Shown here: positions 13,517-25,979 of the stretch, piece after piece
How the letters are laid out: every line of letters starts with the position of its first letter
Numbering within the stretch: position 1 is the first letter of the stretch
NCBI GenBank assembly: GCA_963277665.1
Contig: OY728159.1
Span: 1,021,529,343-1,021,593,342, forward strand
DNA from: Viscum album
Lineage: Eukaryota > Streptophyta > Magnoliopsida > Santalales > Viscaceae
Length of the DNA stretch: 64,000 nucleotides
Direction: 5' to 3'
Notes under the pieces: model-generated
Told to the model about the DNA's origin: nothing
The model's input: only the letters and a program-made list of their open reading frames with translations
The model's database searches: none
Translations under genes and position numbers: made by a program

Positions 13517-15608
13517 ATCCCCATAATTTCTATGTGTTTTTATATATTGTTTTACCATTTTTATTTAAATGATTCTCCTTCAATAGTTTTTGTATTTTCA
13601 ATTAAAATATGAATGTTTTACATTTAATGGTGAGACAAATTATTTGTGACATTTAATTAATGGTGGGCCATATTAAATGGAATGATGAATATTTTGAACA
13701 TATAGATTAGAGAGAATATTTAATGACTTATATAAATTAGGATTTTAAGGATTCATCAATAGAATAAATGGTGGAAAAGATGTAAAGGTTGAGAGATAAT
13801 GGGAAGGGGTGCTACTTTTGGGGTTCCATGTATCAAAAGTAAACCTGATACTAAGATTCGTCAGTATGTATTGGTTATGAATATTGTTAGTGCACAATAT
13901 AGGTGTTTATTTTGGGAAAAATGTTTAATTTTTGGTATTCCATTTTGAATAATATAAATTAGTTTTCTTTTCTATGTAATAGGTCATCCAATAGAATGAA
14001 GTAATTCTTCTATGTGTTTTTATTTCACTGCTTGTGTACATGAGTGTGATCGAGAGAACATGATTGAAATAAAGTGTGAGAAGAACTTGGATATCATGAA
14101 CTAGAGTCCATGTATATTCAATTAAGGTTAATATAATTTAAGGAACAGTTCCATGTTGGTTCAATCATTATTGTTGTTATTTTTCTATTATTTATCCTGT
14201 GAATTTTGAATCACTGTAATTGTTAATTAAATTAATATTTTAAATTCTTGATTTTATTCACCCTGGGGATTCTTCATGGGATCTATATAATTCCTTTGTG
14301 TGGACCACATTTTTTTGATCCATATTAAGCATCACCTTACCTTGCTTCCATATTTTTGGATATCATTTTTTCTCTATTTGTTACATAGATATCATACAAG
14401 ATCTGGACAAGGGATATCCATTGTCCATTATTACCTTATGACTTTAATTAGGGATTTTGGTTGAGCTCTCCTGGTAGGTAAGAAGTGTTGAGATTATAGA
14501 GGTGGGTTACCTTCTTTCATAGAGTGGTAATCTCTTCTTTGATGTTTTTAGATTGAGATATCCTTTCTTGGTGGTTTTGTTTAGCTAAGAGATACTAGTG
14601 CCAAGAAAGACCAGAGAGCCCTTTTTTTGGGTTTTCTTGATTTGCTTCTATTAAATGAAGAAGAAGAAGAGATAAGTTCCTTCACCTAGTTCACTTATCC
14701 CTTATTTGAGTTATATGAATGTGTGGATCCTAAATATTTGACCCCGCTTTGCTGATATAGATGTTGGATGACCTATTCAGTTCTTATTGATTTGTGTTCT
14801 TAGGGTCACCTTGATGCATCACGTGAAGGTTGATCATAAGGAATCTGATGGTTTTATTTCTTGAACCAAGGTTTGACAAAGTTGTATGATTATGATCTTG
14901 GTTAAGAAAAAATTTGACCCAAGAAATAGTGGAATCATATGGAAGTAGATTTATGCATCATCACTAGACTTGGACTACCACATCAGACCTAGATAATATC
15001 ACTCAATCTAGATGATTCTGAATTTCGATGATGACCATGGTTTGCAATTGGATGAAGCATGTAAATACTTGTTCCCTTTTTACTTATTTCTATTTTTCAT
15101 TTCTTTGACCTGGTTAACACTAAATTCTACTTTCTTTAATTAATTCAAGTATGGTTTTAAATAAACTTTTCATACAAAGTTGTTTTGGGTTCTTTTTTCT
15201 CATTTTTGATCACTTATTTAATTTTGTACATGTTAGAATATGGTTTTTTTTAAATACATGTTGGTGTATCTATATTTTATATTCTCATCTTATGATTCTA
15301 TTTTTATTGGAGAATAATGGGAAAATTTTACTTCTGTGTTTTAAAGATATTGTAAGAAGTTAGAATTATTTTTTGTTCATGTAATTGTTGATGTTATGTG
15401 TTGTTCATGGATGTTAAATCATTTATAAATTTCAGTTTTGAATTATTTATTTACAAATTATATTCTACTTATTTATTTCATTTTTAGTGAACTAGAAAAT
15501 AAAAACCATGTTTGATTTTGTATTTTGGGATTTTGTGAACCAATTTGATACCTAATTGGATATTCACCCACGACATTCACATTTACACATCAACATAGCC
15601 CATAATAG
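13517..15608. other. No gene recognised; possible long terminal repeat upstream of a primer-site motif
   Basis: About 2.1 kb of AT-rich sequence without a recognisable gene. Because a primer-binding-site motif follows at 15609, part of this stretch may be a decayed LTR. I did not find a second copy in the window, so this remains a guess. Confidence 0.25.
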
Positions 15609-15622
15609 TTGGTATTAGAGCC
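15609..15622 (+). other. tRNA-Met primer-binding-site-like motif
   Basis: TTGGTATTAGAGCC differs by one base from the TTGGTATCAGAGC(C) seen just inside the 5' LTR of plant retrotransposons using initiator tRNA-Met. The motif is also preceded by ATAATAG, resembling the LTR end of the gypsy element at 25799-25805. No gag is recognisable downstream, so an element is only suspected. Confidence 0.4.
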
Positions 15623-16560
15623 AAATAAAGAATTATATTATTTCATCAAAATTCAAAATCGAATTATTTGTTAGTTTAAGTGATTATATTGTGGCTTTTA
15701 CAATACAACATGCTTTTATATCCGTTTATATAGATCATGTTCTCTCTTTTGGATATAATTTTATAATATTTTATGATTATTGCTTCTTCACATGTTTTCC
15801 CTTGTTTTCTTGTCTGTTTGAGCCAGTTGAGACCTTTGGTAGGTTCTTCCTGGTTGTATCTTGGGTTCTAGGGTAGGAAGGGGTCAGTATGAGGTTGGTC
15901 TAGGTAAGTGTGTTCAGGTTAATAGTGATTTTTGGTACAAAATCGTCTAGTTTCTTGGATCCCCTATGTTCTACTAGTTTCCTTTAGGCATGAACTGGTA
16001 TTTAACTCTCAGTTTTTCCTTCAGTTTGCTTCCTAGTTTGGGTGGTGTCTCTAGGTGTTAACCTATTGAGAGTGGTGATTTGTCCTAGGTAATTTTTAGA
16101 GAGGTGGTGTCATGTGAATAGGTTTAGTGATGAGAAATATTCATAGAGGCTCTATCAAGATATCTGTAGTGTTTTTTTTGGTTTCTAGATAGGATTAAAA
16201 AGCTAGAATAGTATGGTTTTTCTTAGTTTGTAATTGACTTCTGTTTATTTTTTATGCTCGTCAATGGTTTAGAGGCTGTCCTTAGGAATTTTGTGGCTTT
16301 ATGGGATTTGCAACGATACCCAGTTGTTGAGTAACTTTTCCTATTGGATGGGTTTTGGTAGAGTGATCTCCTTAGGTAGAGACTTTGGAACACTTCTTAG
16401 GATGGTTGGGTCCTTGATTTTTTTTGGGTTCAGGTGGAGACCAATATGCTTTTCATATACTTGGCTTGTGTATTCTTTTACTACTAGTTGTATAAATGCA
16501 TTGATTTTACTGAGTTATTTTTCTCTATGAATTATCTCAGTTGTTTTTTCCATGTTTTTA
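15623..16560. other. Unassigned sequence downstream of the primer-site motif
   Basis: Less AT-rich than its surroundings and with short plus-strand frames (15691-15876 and 16291-16530). These show hydrophobic, phenylalanine-rich translations typical of T-rich DNA and match no family I know. It could be the untranslated leader or a broken internal region of a retroelement. Confidence 0.25.
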
Positions 16561-17284
16561 AACGATAAGAACTTCAAAATGGTTTGTTTTATTATTTTAT
16601 AGGTGTTTTTAAAAAAATAATGCCAAATAATATTTAAAATTCTCCTTAAATTTTATTTATTTATTTATTTAATCTTAGCCATGAATTTTTTAAAAACCAC
16701 CAAAAAATTACTGATACTATATAATTAGTTAAAATTTTAATTACTTTTTAATGATTAATAATTAATATTTTTTATTAGTTATTAATTATAATTTATTATT
16801 TATAATAATTTATTATTTATCATTTAAGGTTTTAATTAATTAATAATTTTAAATTAGTTATAATTATTAGTTAGTAATTATTTAAAAACTAAATAAATTA
16901 TTAATTATTAATTACTTATTAATTATTTTTTATTTACTAATTATTAATTATTAATCAATAATTATTTATATAAGAATGTAATTACACATAAACACAAGAA
17001 CATGCACACAGAAAAAGATATATATATTTATGTATATTTATTTACAATTATATGTGTGTGTGTGTGTGTGTCTGCAAATTAATATATATTTAAAAATATT
17101 TATATGTATTTATATTTTTTTATACATACATATATAAAAACAAGTGTTTGTGTGTATATAAATATATATTTTTGTATATTTATATGTGTTCATATATATA
17201 TATTTTAGTATTTATAAATATTTATTTGTAATCTATATATATTTATGCATATTTATTTATAATTTATTTATTTTTATGAAGTAA
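16561..17284. repeat. AT-rich low-complexity tract with (GT)n
   Basis: Dominated by TTAATTATTAATTATT-like sequence, TATATATT runs and a (TG)n run near 17053-17071. It abruptly truncates the minus-strand copia reverse transcriptase at about 17285, so it marks a deletion or rearrangement junction. Confidence 0.6.
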
Positions 17285-19724
17285 TTACAACATGAAACCA
17301 TAAATACCATTAGCAGGATGCTTTTTTTAAACCATATATAGACCTTTTGAGCTTGCACACTAAATGTTCACCCATTACTAAAGAGAAATCCATCAAGTTG
17401 TTTCATGTAAACCTCCTCATATATATTACCGCTCATAAATGAAATTTTCAAATCCATTTGTTTTAAATTGAAGTCAAAATGAGCTACTGATGAAATTATA
17501 ATGCATAAGGAATCCTTTTTGGAAACTAGAGAAAATGTATCAGTATAATTGATCCATTCCTCTTGAGTGAACCCTTTTGCAAATAGTTTGGCCTTGTATT
17601 TCCCAATGTTTCATAATGATTTTTTTTTGGTTTTAAAAAATCAATAAGACGCAACAAGTTTTACACCCTGTGAAAACATAACAAAGTCCCAAACATAATT
17701 ACTCTTCATGGAATTCAACTTATACATCATTGCATCATATAACATATTTAACTATTTACAACTCATGGCTTGTGAAAATGTTTCAGGTTCATTTTCGGCT
17801 CCAATATTGTAGTCATATTCTTGTAGATACACTATACAATCACTAGAAATTGATGGATTTATCATCCTTGTTGATCTTCTAAATGTTTTGAAATTATTTT
17901 CATGAGAAAATTTTGATTCATGTGGTTGTTCAATAGTTTATGATTCTTGAACTATTTGATCCAAATGATGATTATCAACTATTTTTTGAATGATATTTGT
18001 TAAAAAATGAGGTTTGTTATGAAAAATTATCATTCTATCACCTAATTTAGGGAATTTTGATTTATAATAATCTTTATTAGAATTTTTTATGACATCACTT
18101 CTACTAATCATGTCATTTTCAAGAAATTTTTTATTTATTTATTATACAATTATAGTGTTCAATTGTGGAAAATAAAAATGGTATTCATTAGAACATTTGG
18201 AATATTGAATGAAGTCTCCACTAATTGTCCTAGGATCTAACTGAATTTTCAATGGATTATAAAAATTCACTTTTGAAGAAAATATGTAAATTCCCATATC
18301 TCATAAACTTGGTTTCCAACCCTTAAACAATTCAAAAGGTGTTTTTCAAACTACCTTTGTTGGAAATCGATTCAAAATGTATGATTCCACTTTAACAGCA
18401 TCTTTCCACAAGAATTGAATTAACATATAATTATTAAGAATACTTTATAACATGTCCATTAAATTTCAATTTATTCTTTTAGATACACTATTTTAGTATG
18501 GTAAACCCAACATAGTGTATTGTGCAGCTATTCCATTTTCTTGATGAAACATTCAAACTGTAACATGTAATTATCCATCCTCAATGTATCTCCCATAATA
18601 TTATCCACCTCAATTTGACCTCACGATCTTAATTTTTTTACCATATTTTTTCTTTAATTATTCATTAAAAACATTAAAGACGTCAAGTGCTTCATTTTTT
18701 ATTATGAAGAAAATATATATACATATTGCATGAATTGTCATCAATGAATGAAATGAAGAATTTATGGTTATTTAAATCCATTTATGATATACATATATAT
18801 ATATATATGTATGTATGTATGTATGTATGATTTCTAATATGGATGAACTTTGATAATCACCTTTCATTTATTTATTTATTTTCTTTCCCTTAATGTAGTC
18901 CACACCGAATTCAAAATTAGTGAAATCAAGAGTACTAAGTACCCAACATTGAACTAATATTTGAATCCTTTCTTTTTAGATATGACCTAATCTTTGCTTC
19001 CATAACATAGAATGATTTTCATTTATAACACTTATTTTAATACCAGTATTAACATACTTGCTATCATTATTAATTTTACTTTTCAAATCGATGCATAAAA
19101 GACCATCCTTTATTGTACCACATCCAATGATGTCATTTCCATATATCAAGAAAAAATAGTTTTATAAAACTATATGCAAAACCCAATAGTACAAGTTTGG
19201 AAACCGAAATCATATTTCTATAGAAACATGGAATATAAAATATATTTTCCAAAAAACAAAGTAAACTCAGTTATTTAAACTAGAATGCATGTCCCCATAA
19301 ATTCCACATGTGAGAATATCTTATTTCCTAAATAGAATCCATTATAATTGTCCATTGGTTTCCTTAGGTTTTATATACCCTTAAAGTTATTCAAAATATA
19401 TATTGTAGACCCACAACCAATCCTCCATGTGTTATAAATTATATCAACCATATTTGATTCATAACAAACCAATGAGATTAAAATACCTTTATTTTCAATC
19501 CAATTCTAAAATTTAGGACAAATTCTCTTTACATGTCCTTTTATTTGGAAGAATAAACAAATGATTTACTTCTTAATATTAGTTTGAGGTAAAATTTCTC
19601 TTTCGGCTTCCTATTGGATTAAAATTTATAATCCTTTTGTTTATGGTGCATTTTCAGCATATTGGTTTCTCCTATTCATACCACATGCCTTTCCTCCACT
19701 TGAAGATTCATAGTAATTAATTAA
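17285..19724 (-). pseudogene. copia Pol fragment: integrase to N-terminal reverse transcriptase
   Basis: Minus-strand translation, in order. WKQRLGHI*KERIQ with STLDFTNFEFGVDYIKGK is the GAG-preintegrase region (about 19010-18890). KKIKIVRSN*GG*YYG is the integrase block ending SDRGGEYYG in live copies (about 18650-18590). LNRFPTKVV and PFELFKGWKPSL follow (about 18390-18310). KGFTQEEWINYTDTFSLVSR begins RT (about 17575-17530), followed by QMDLKISFMSGNIYEEVYMK (about 17470-17420) and SIYGLKKAS. The conserved Asp of RT motif A is kept in QMDLK. It contains multiple stops. The catalytic YVDD motif lies beyond the truncation and is absent. Confidence 0.82.
18788..18829. repeat. (AT)n(ATGT)n microsatellite
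   Basis: An (AT)n run passes directly into about five units of ATGT. It lies inside the integrase part of the minus-strand copia remnant and interrupts its reading frame. Confidence 0.85.
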
Positions 19725-20160
19725 TTAATTAATTAACCATTTATCTTTATATGTGTTATAAGAGATTATAAATGGACCATATTGATGTAGAAGAGTATTG
19801 AGAATATAATTCACCATAAATGGCTGGGATATATCAACCTTAGTATTCTTAAGTTGAGCAGCAATATAGCACATCTTCATGATGTTCTCACGCACACCTT
19901 CCATGGTGGTGAGTTTCATAGTTGAGTGATTCATGATTAATGTTCTTGATAATTCTTTATCTGAAGAGTTGAATTGGTTATATATAGCTTTTAGAAACTC
20001 ATGATTATTATTATACTCATCAACTAAACTGTGAATGCTTGCACCTAATTTAGTTTTTATGAACATCATACTGAGATGATTTGACCACTCCCAATGTTTA
20101 TATAATGTTATATCAACTTGTGGATTGTCATTATTAACTATAAATAGTTTGTCTTTCTAA
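19725..20160 (-). pseudogene. copia Gag (UBN2-type) fragment
   Basis: The capsid-region polyprotein of a copia retrotransposon. A 114-codon open stretch (minus strand, 20069 to 19725) contains VREN/IMKMCYIAAQLKNTKVD and YILNTLLHQYGPFIISYNT, matching the plant copia gag pattern '...MRDIAAQLK...V...F.VHYILNTLP.QYGPFKISYN..K'. The N-terminal part up to about 20250 is out of frame. Downstream, near 19510-19570, a degenerate zinc knuckle is suggested by IKGHVKRICPKF. The gene is truncated and not functional. Confidence 0.75.
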
Positions 20161-20250
20161 ATGTAATAATCAATGTCCATCCATCCCAAATGAATAAGAA
20201 TTATCCACTTCCAAATTTTATAGTTTTTTATCCTTTAATTCAAGAATTTT

Positions 20251-22076
20251 ATATTGAATATCATAAAACCCGATGGAATAACTGAAAAATAAAAACATGA
20301 TTATTACTCCAAATCACTTAACTTACATATTAAATTATGTTAACATGAGTATAAAAAATATAAGAATGCTTGTTGGTGAAATTTTAAATTTAAAATATTT
20401 TTGAAATTAAATAATAATAATCAATTAATGTTTTAATTCATAAATTCATGAATTATAATTTGATAATTCAAAAATCCATATGGAAAATATTAAAATTTTA
20501 ATATTCATAAAACTTGTTGGAAAATTATGAAAACTATTTAATATTTCATCTAATTCAAATATAATAAAACTTAAAATGGGATAAAATTTATTATATTTTT
20601 CATATATTATTTTAAGTGATTGAATGAATATGTATATTATATTCAATCAGGAATTCTATGGAAGAACACAATTTTTAATAACATTTAAAAAATACCAGTT
20701 AATTAATTATTTTATCAAATGATAATTAAAGATATAGAAATATATTTTAATTACTAAAATGGAAACAATTTCATGTATTATTTAATGTGATTTTACTGAA
20801 TATGTAAATTTTATTTAATTTGGAATGTTATGTAAAATGTAATTTTAATAAAATTTATAAAAAATCAAGAATAAAGAATTAAATATTTCCAATAAAAAAA
20901 TTTAATAACTGAAGATGAATAAATGCAAGGATGATGGTATAAAAAATTTAATCTACAAAACCCCAAAAAACTAACGTATTTTATTAAAATAGTGAGTATG
21001 AAGTTCTATTACATAGCATAGTTATATTATTCCTCTTACACCAAATGCTAGAAATTTTATAAAATATTCAATTGTGGAATTGGAAAATTTCAATAATGAA
21101 ATTAAATAGTCACTTACCTCCAACCATTGTAAAATAGAGGAAATTGAGTAATCAAAACCTGAATACCCTATACTCTCTACATGGGGTATGTATATGGTGT
21201 ATGTTCACATGTATTTGCTGAGTGTAGGGGCCTTATTATTTATATTGATTTCTACCATCAATAACCCTCCCTAATTTACTTTGTTGACAAATATTATTAA
21301 TGCATGGAGATTTATTTACATATAATAATCATTAAATATCATGTATTAAATTTAATACATTAAATTCATACACAATAATTTATTATATTTAACATAATGT
21401 ACCATATTAATTTTATGTTCTATAATTTATTGGCCCATTATTTATTACATTCTTAATTAATTGATGAGTCATTTATTTCATGTACTATTTTTTTAGTGAT
21501 CATATGGTTGTGGGGTAGTGGAATGGGAATAACTAACCGAGGTTCCTAGTTTAAGTCCTTTTATCAATTCTTTTAGTTAATTTCGATAAAAGTATGTCTT
21601 TTATTAGTTTTTTTAGCATGGAAAAAAATATAGTGCTGAATTCACTAAAATATTTAGTGGTGTGTGTCATAAATTAAATCACAAATTTTACAAACAAAAA
21701 AGAAAAATAAATTATAGAATCCAATTTTCACTCTCATCTTACCATGTTAAACCAATTCCCCATGGCCATCAACAAAACTTAGTCCTTCCCTTAAATTCAT
21801 TCGAATTTGGGGGGAAAAGGCATGTTATGACATTGACCAAAGTGGGTTAAGTTCAGAATAATTTATTCATCCATCATATCCAAACCTAGTAATTTGTCCC
21901 TTAAAAAATCCTTCTTCCCCATGAATGTCACACTCCAAGAGAATTCATGCGTGTGGGGTGGGGCCTCCATTCACTCCAAAATCACCAATTACTGGGTAAA
22001 AATTTTAGCACGCCTTCCAGATCCTTCATTGATCAGACACTATATTCCTCATGTTATAAAATTCCACCAAAGACCC
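20251..22076. other. AT-rich sequence upstream of the polygalacturonase promoter
   Basis: No gene is recognised. The interval 20280-21430 is very AT-rich with no coding signature. From about 21480 the base composition becomes more balanced, and this part presumably holds the former upstream region of the polygalacturonase gene. A short palindrome CACTAAAATATTTAGTG sits at about 21644. Frames at 21662-21850 and 21894-22166 are short and unassigned. Confidence 0.35.
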
Positions 22077-22084
22077 TATAAATA
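22077..22084 (+). promoter_or_regulatory. TATA box of the disrupted polygalacturonase gene
   Basis: TATAAATA lies 79 bases before the ATG at 22163, a normal plant TATA-to-start distance. The interval is C/A/T-rich like a plant leader. The assignment depends on the signal-peptide exon downstream being the true start of the gene. Confidence 0.55.
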
Positions 22085-22162
22085 CTCTATAACCCCTACA
22101 TTACTTATCCATCACCTACAACCTCTACATATTTTTTATAATACATCAAATAATATCCCAAA

Positions 22163-22226
22163 ATGAAACACTCTGAATCTTCTTCTCCATCTCTAATACT
22201 TCCCCTTATATTCACCACCTTATTTC
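22163..22226 (+). pseudogene. 5' fragment of polygalacturonase exon 1 (signal peptide)
   Basis: An ATG in good context (CCAAAATGAAA) opens MKHSESSSPSLILPLIFTTL followed by F. That is a short polar start and then a hydrophobic stretch, typical of a secreted cell-wall enzyme. The frame is cut at 22226 by the TG start of a copia LTR. On the far side of the copia element, at 41983, a GH28 polygalacturonase coding sequence begins abruptly without any start or signal peptide. The two pieces therefore fit as one gene broken by the insertion. The link rests on position and complementarity of the two parts; a clean target duplication was not seen. Confidence 0.62.
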
Positions 22227-22685
22227 TGATGGAGATAATTTCTTTATTCCTTGGTTAGTGGTAGGTACACCAACTAAACCCACTATAGAAAACTCCAACC
22301 ATGGGTGGTTCACAATATACATGTGAAACACTTGTTCCTATGTAATCCATAAGAAGATGGGAGGGTGTTGTTATGTTTAGGTGGGAGGTGTGACAAATTT
22401 TTACTCCTCCTAAGATGCCAATTAAGTAGGGCTCTAAGAGAATTCCATAATCAATAATTATATCCAAGATATATACACTACATTTATCAGAACCATTCAA
22501 TCCATAGATCTCCTTATTTTTTATAGAGATCCAAGAGATTTCCATTCAATTTGAAATTTCGGAGAGATCCATGTGTTATAGAGAGAGATGTGTAGAGAGG
22601 GATTTTTTGTAATCATTATTCATGATGAAATAAAGGTAGGTTTCTCACTCCATTATTCTATCTTAGTGATTAGTGTGTCGTAACA
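22227..22685 (+). repeat. copia 5' LTR
   Basis: 459 bp, TG...CA. It matches the 3' LTR in several blocks, for example GGGTGTTGTTATGTTTAGGT versus GGGTGTTGTGAGGTTTAGGT, ATAATTATATCCAAGATA in both, and TAATCATTATTCATG in both. The differences are numerous, implying an old insertion. Confidence 0.85.
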
Positions 22686-22698
22686 ATTGTTATAAAAT
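22686..22698 (+). other. Degenerate tRNA-Met primer-binding site of the copia element
   Basis: ATTGTTATAAAAT directly follows the LTR end and lines up with ATTGGTATCAGAG with four or five changes. The position fits exactly, but the motif is decayed. Confidence 0.5.
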
Positions 22699-23191
22699 AC
22701 ATTTACAATGAAATAGTGGTGAGTAGTGAAAATTTTACAGTGAGTGGAAAATTAAATTTGTTTGGATTCATGTTTTGATCCCATGTTCTAAAATTTCATG
22801 CAAAGGTGATTCCAATGGTAAAAATGAAGCTAAAAAAAGATTCATAGGACTATTAAATGTTCATTAAATGTTTGGTTGTTACAGTACCTCCTTATCGGAG
22901 AAGGTTTCATTGTTCTGGTGTTGGTGACATTCCAACGGCTGCTTTGGCATTCCATTTCATTGCCATATCACTTCCATGTAATCAGTCCATCTTATCCATT
23001 GACACTAATTTGGTCATATCATGACCAATAAGTGTTTTATTTTTATGATCTAAGATTAAATCCCACCATTTTTTCAATTCTAATTCAATTCTACACTCTA
23101 GTTTTCATGATTCTACTATAATTTTTACAAAATTGAAATTCAATTGAGAGACCATACATAGGAGGTGGTTAATTGGTAGGAAAAAGAGGCT
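22699..23191 (+). other. copia leader/gag region, unrecognisable
   Basis: About 490 bp between the primer site and the gypsy insertion. No gag domain can be read here. A live copia element would have over 1 kb of leader and gag before the zinc knuckle found at 37890, so part has been deleted. Confidence 0.4.
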
Positions 23192-23196
23192 GAATC
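23192..23196. repeat. Left target-site duplication of the gypsy element (GAATC)
   Basis: GAATC immediately precedes the LTR. The identical GAATC is at 37821-37825 directly after the other LTR. A 5-bp duplication is the expected size for gypsy integrase. Confidence 0.9.
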
Positions 23197-25804
23197 TATA
23201 ACACCCCAAGGTTTTAAAAAAATAAAATTAAATGCATGAAACACTAACAATTTGTTTTAATTATATAGTTTTAAACTAGTAGTTAAAATTACTTTTTCTG
23301 CTTCTATTATTTGAATTTCAAAAAACAGACATTTACAGTAGTGATTAGTAAGTTATTTGGAGTTTGATAGAACCAACTTCATTTTTTGGTGAATAATAAA
23401 ATACCATTATGAAAAGTAATATGACCCTTATTAATATTAATTAATATTATTATTTTATTTTCTTATGGTTATAAGATAATGAGACCTTGATTAATTTTTC
23501 AAGGTGATATAAAATCAGTTATAGTTTTAAAATTGTTATTTTCAGAATAAAGTATGATTTTATTTAAAAATTAAACTAATCATATTTATAAAATTATTTT
23601 CAAAAAATGGAGTTCATTTTGAATTATACACATCTAAAAATGGTTGTGGTTAATTTTTTTTATTTTTCTGAAATTATTGAATTTTTGATGAATAGTAAAA
23701 TACGACAATATACCGTATATATACATTATCAGTAAAATACACTATTACTAGCATCATGGATTATGTAAGAAACCTTATTTTAAACTAAAATTCACTTATT
23801 AATGTTTTGGATTACATGAATCAAGTCTATTCATATTCTTGAGAAAAAATATTAAACTAAGGATTAAAATAATGTAAATTTCTTCCTCTCCTCCACTATA
23901 AATACCTCCCTCACCCCCCTATTCCCTTCACACATCTCAATATTTGTGAATTTTCTAAGTTATAACAAATCCCCTTCCCATGGATCTTACCCATGTCCAA
24001 GACCTTCTTGTCTCACCATAAGTCCAAAACCAAAGGCCTTAAAAAGAATCTCAAGGAGAAGAGATCAAGAGGTAAGAATCCTCTTTCATTTTCTTATGTT
24101 TTCTTTTCAATTCCTTTTCTTTTAATATACCCCCTTCCCATACCCTTATTCAAGAGGTATAAAAGATCCATAATATTATATATTTTGGATTTTATCATTT
24201 TTATGGAAAAAAATCATAATCATTCTTCCTCTCCTCTTCCTCTTATTCTAAAAATAAAAACACCGTCTGTGATGTGTCGATTTACCAAAATCGTAGAAGA
24301 TGTGTTTTCAATTTCCATTAATTCCTTAAAAAATGGTTATAAAATACTTTTAATGGTTGAAATATATTTTAAATTGTATTATTTACCCTATTTATTGTTC
24401 TGGAGTTAACATATTAACATAATATTATGTTATATAATGAAACTAGTTCGTGATTATCAAAGAACCGCCAAAATGATCTAAACAGATATCACTAATGATT
24501 TATCTAATGATTCATAATCATACCATATAACCAAAATAATTTATGTAATAATTTAATATTCTAGAAACATATTAATACCATTTTATTCCACTTATGTAAT
24601 TTCATTTACATATGACTAGGAAATCAAATACGAACCAGCCATGGAAATCATGTAAAGAATGCACCTGAAACAATGAAAGGAACAAAATACTAATATTAAA
24701 GGGTGAAATGATGTTATTAAATGATCATATAAGGTGTTATAAACATGAAAATTTTTCTTTAAGATATTAATAACACTATTATAACCATTATTCATGAGTT
24801 TTAAACATGCTTGAAGTAAGACAAACCCGGGGTAAGGGAATTCTTAACCCAATTTCCATTATTTGGGTTAACCTTATAATTAGTTAATTATTTGTTGTTA
24901 AAATTGTTTATATAATGTTTAATTATGTTTATTTATAGTGTATATACATATTACATCCACTCTATTAAGTTTTATTTCAATTATATGATATTTTTAAGGG
25001 GTTTTTCTTTTAAAACCCTCTTTTAAAATTCTGTTTTACAAAATTCAAAAGAAATGTTTTTATGAAATTATTCATGTTTTATGATTATGTTATGGTTCTT
25101 GTGAATTTTTTATGATGAAGGTTGGGGCCTATATCTCCCTAAAATGAATTTGTTATGTGTAAGTTTTAGGTTAGTCGTATGGTTACTCCAAGTGTAACTG
25201 TAATGGTTACACAATAAGGTAGTCGTGATGGTTATATTGTAAGGTATCCACGAGGATTAAAAATCATAAGTAAGCCGAGAGGGTTAAATTATTATGTAAT
25301 TAATTACCCAATATACCTTTATGGTTCTATTTATGTTATTTATGTTTTTTGGAAATATCATGGAAATATCAAGTTTCACAATGTAAGTATTTATGGGTGT
25401 CAAGTATGTCTTTTGGAAATTGATTCTATACATTTACAAGTATTCATTTGATAATGTTTTATTTACTTATTTTTATATCCCTTACTAAGTTATTTATTAT
25501 CATACCAAGTTTTTAAATGATTTTCATAGGTTTTAAGGATTTTTAAGAGAAATAAGGAAGTCAAGTTAAATGTTATGAAGATTTTTCAAAGGAACCAAGA
25601 TATTGTTTTGTGTTTAAAATTTTGTGTTTTGGAAGAAATGGATACTATTTTAATTGTACCCACTTTTTATGCTTGTGGATTGATATGTATGATTCATTTA
25701 ATAAATTTATAAAACTATAAACTGAAAAGATATTTTGGAATGTAAAGAAGGGGAATCTAGTTGAAATAACTAGAATATGTAATGTTTAAGGTTGAGACCT
25801 TATA
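23197..25804 (+). repeat. gypsy 5' LTR
   Basis: 2608 bp, from TATAACACCCC (TG mutated to TA) to GACCTTATA. It aligns over its length with 30471-37820 minus the CACTA insert. Both copies share the TATA region, the AAGAGATCAAGAGGTAAGAAT block with a splice-donor-like GGTAAG, and a repetitive GGTTA.../AAGGTAG tract near 25170-25280. Divergence is visibly high, so the insertion is old. The 138-codon frame at 23993-24409 is inside the LTR and is not conserved as a protein. Confidence 0.9.
23897..23904 (+). promoter_or_regulatory. LTR promoter TATA box
   Basis: TATAAATA within CCACTATAAATACC. The other LTR keeps the same box at 31173-31180 followed by the same C-rich CACCC...CCCTATTCC sequence, as expected at a U3/R boundary. 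Confidence 0.7.
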
Positions 25805-25805
25805 G

Positions 25806-25818
25806 TTGGTATCAGAGC
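25806..25818 (+). other. gypsy primer-binding site (tRNA-Met)
   Basis: TTGGTATCAGAGC, a full match to the usual plant initiator-tRNA-Met primer site, one base inside the LTR end. Confidence 0.9.
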
Positions 25819-25979
25819 ACGATTTAGATAAATTTAAGAGTTAGTATGATGTTGAAAGAATACCATAAATTATTTTTACCTTATGTTTATGCTGAAATGG
25901 TATATCATTTAAAGATTACAAGGTTTCTTTATCTAATATATGTCTATTCAAAATGATTTTCCACATAAGAAATAGGGAA

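Larger units (their letters stand above)
17285..20250 (-). mobile_element. Minus-strand Ty1/copia retrotransposon remnant
   Basis: Reading the minus strand from 20250 down gives the copia order: gag, GAG-preintegrase, integrase, hinge, then the beginning of reverse transcriptase. Gag-protease-integrase-RT order is diagnostic of copia. The RT stops at about 17285, where AT-rich sequence begins, so the RT core, RNase H and the 3' LTR are missing. No convincing 5' LTR or primer site was identified beyond 20250, although a TATA-like ATATAAATA (minus strand, near 21240) and a GGAGGTAAGT donor-like site near 21120 could belong to one. Confidence 0.8.

Noticed and set aside
23993..24409. 138-codon plus-strand frame
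   Set aside because: It lies within the gypsy 5' LTR; the matching part of the 3' LTR does not keep it and no family is recognised.
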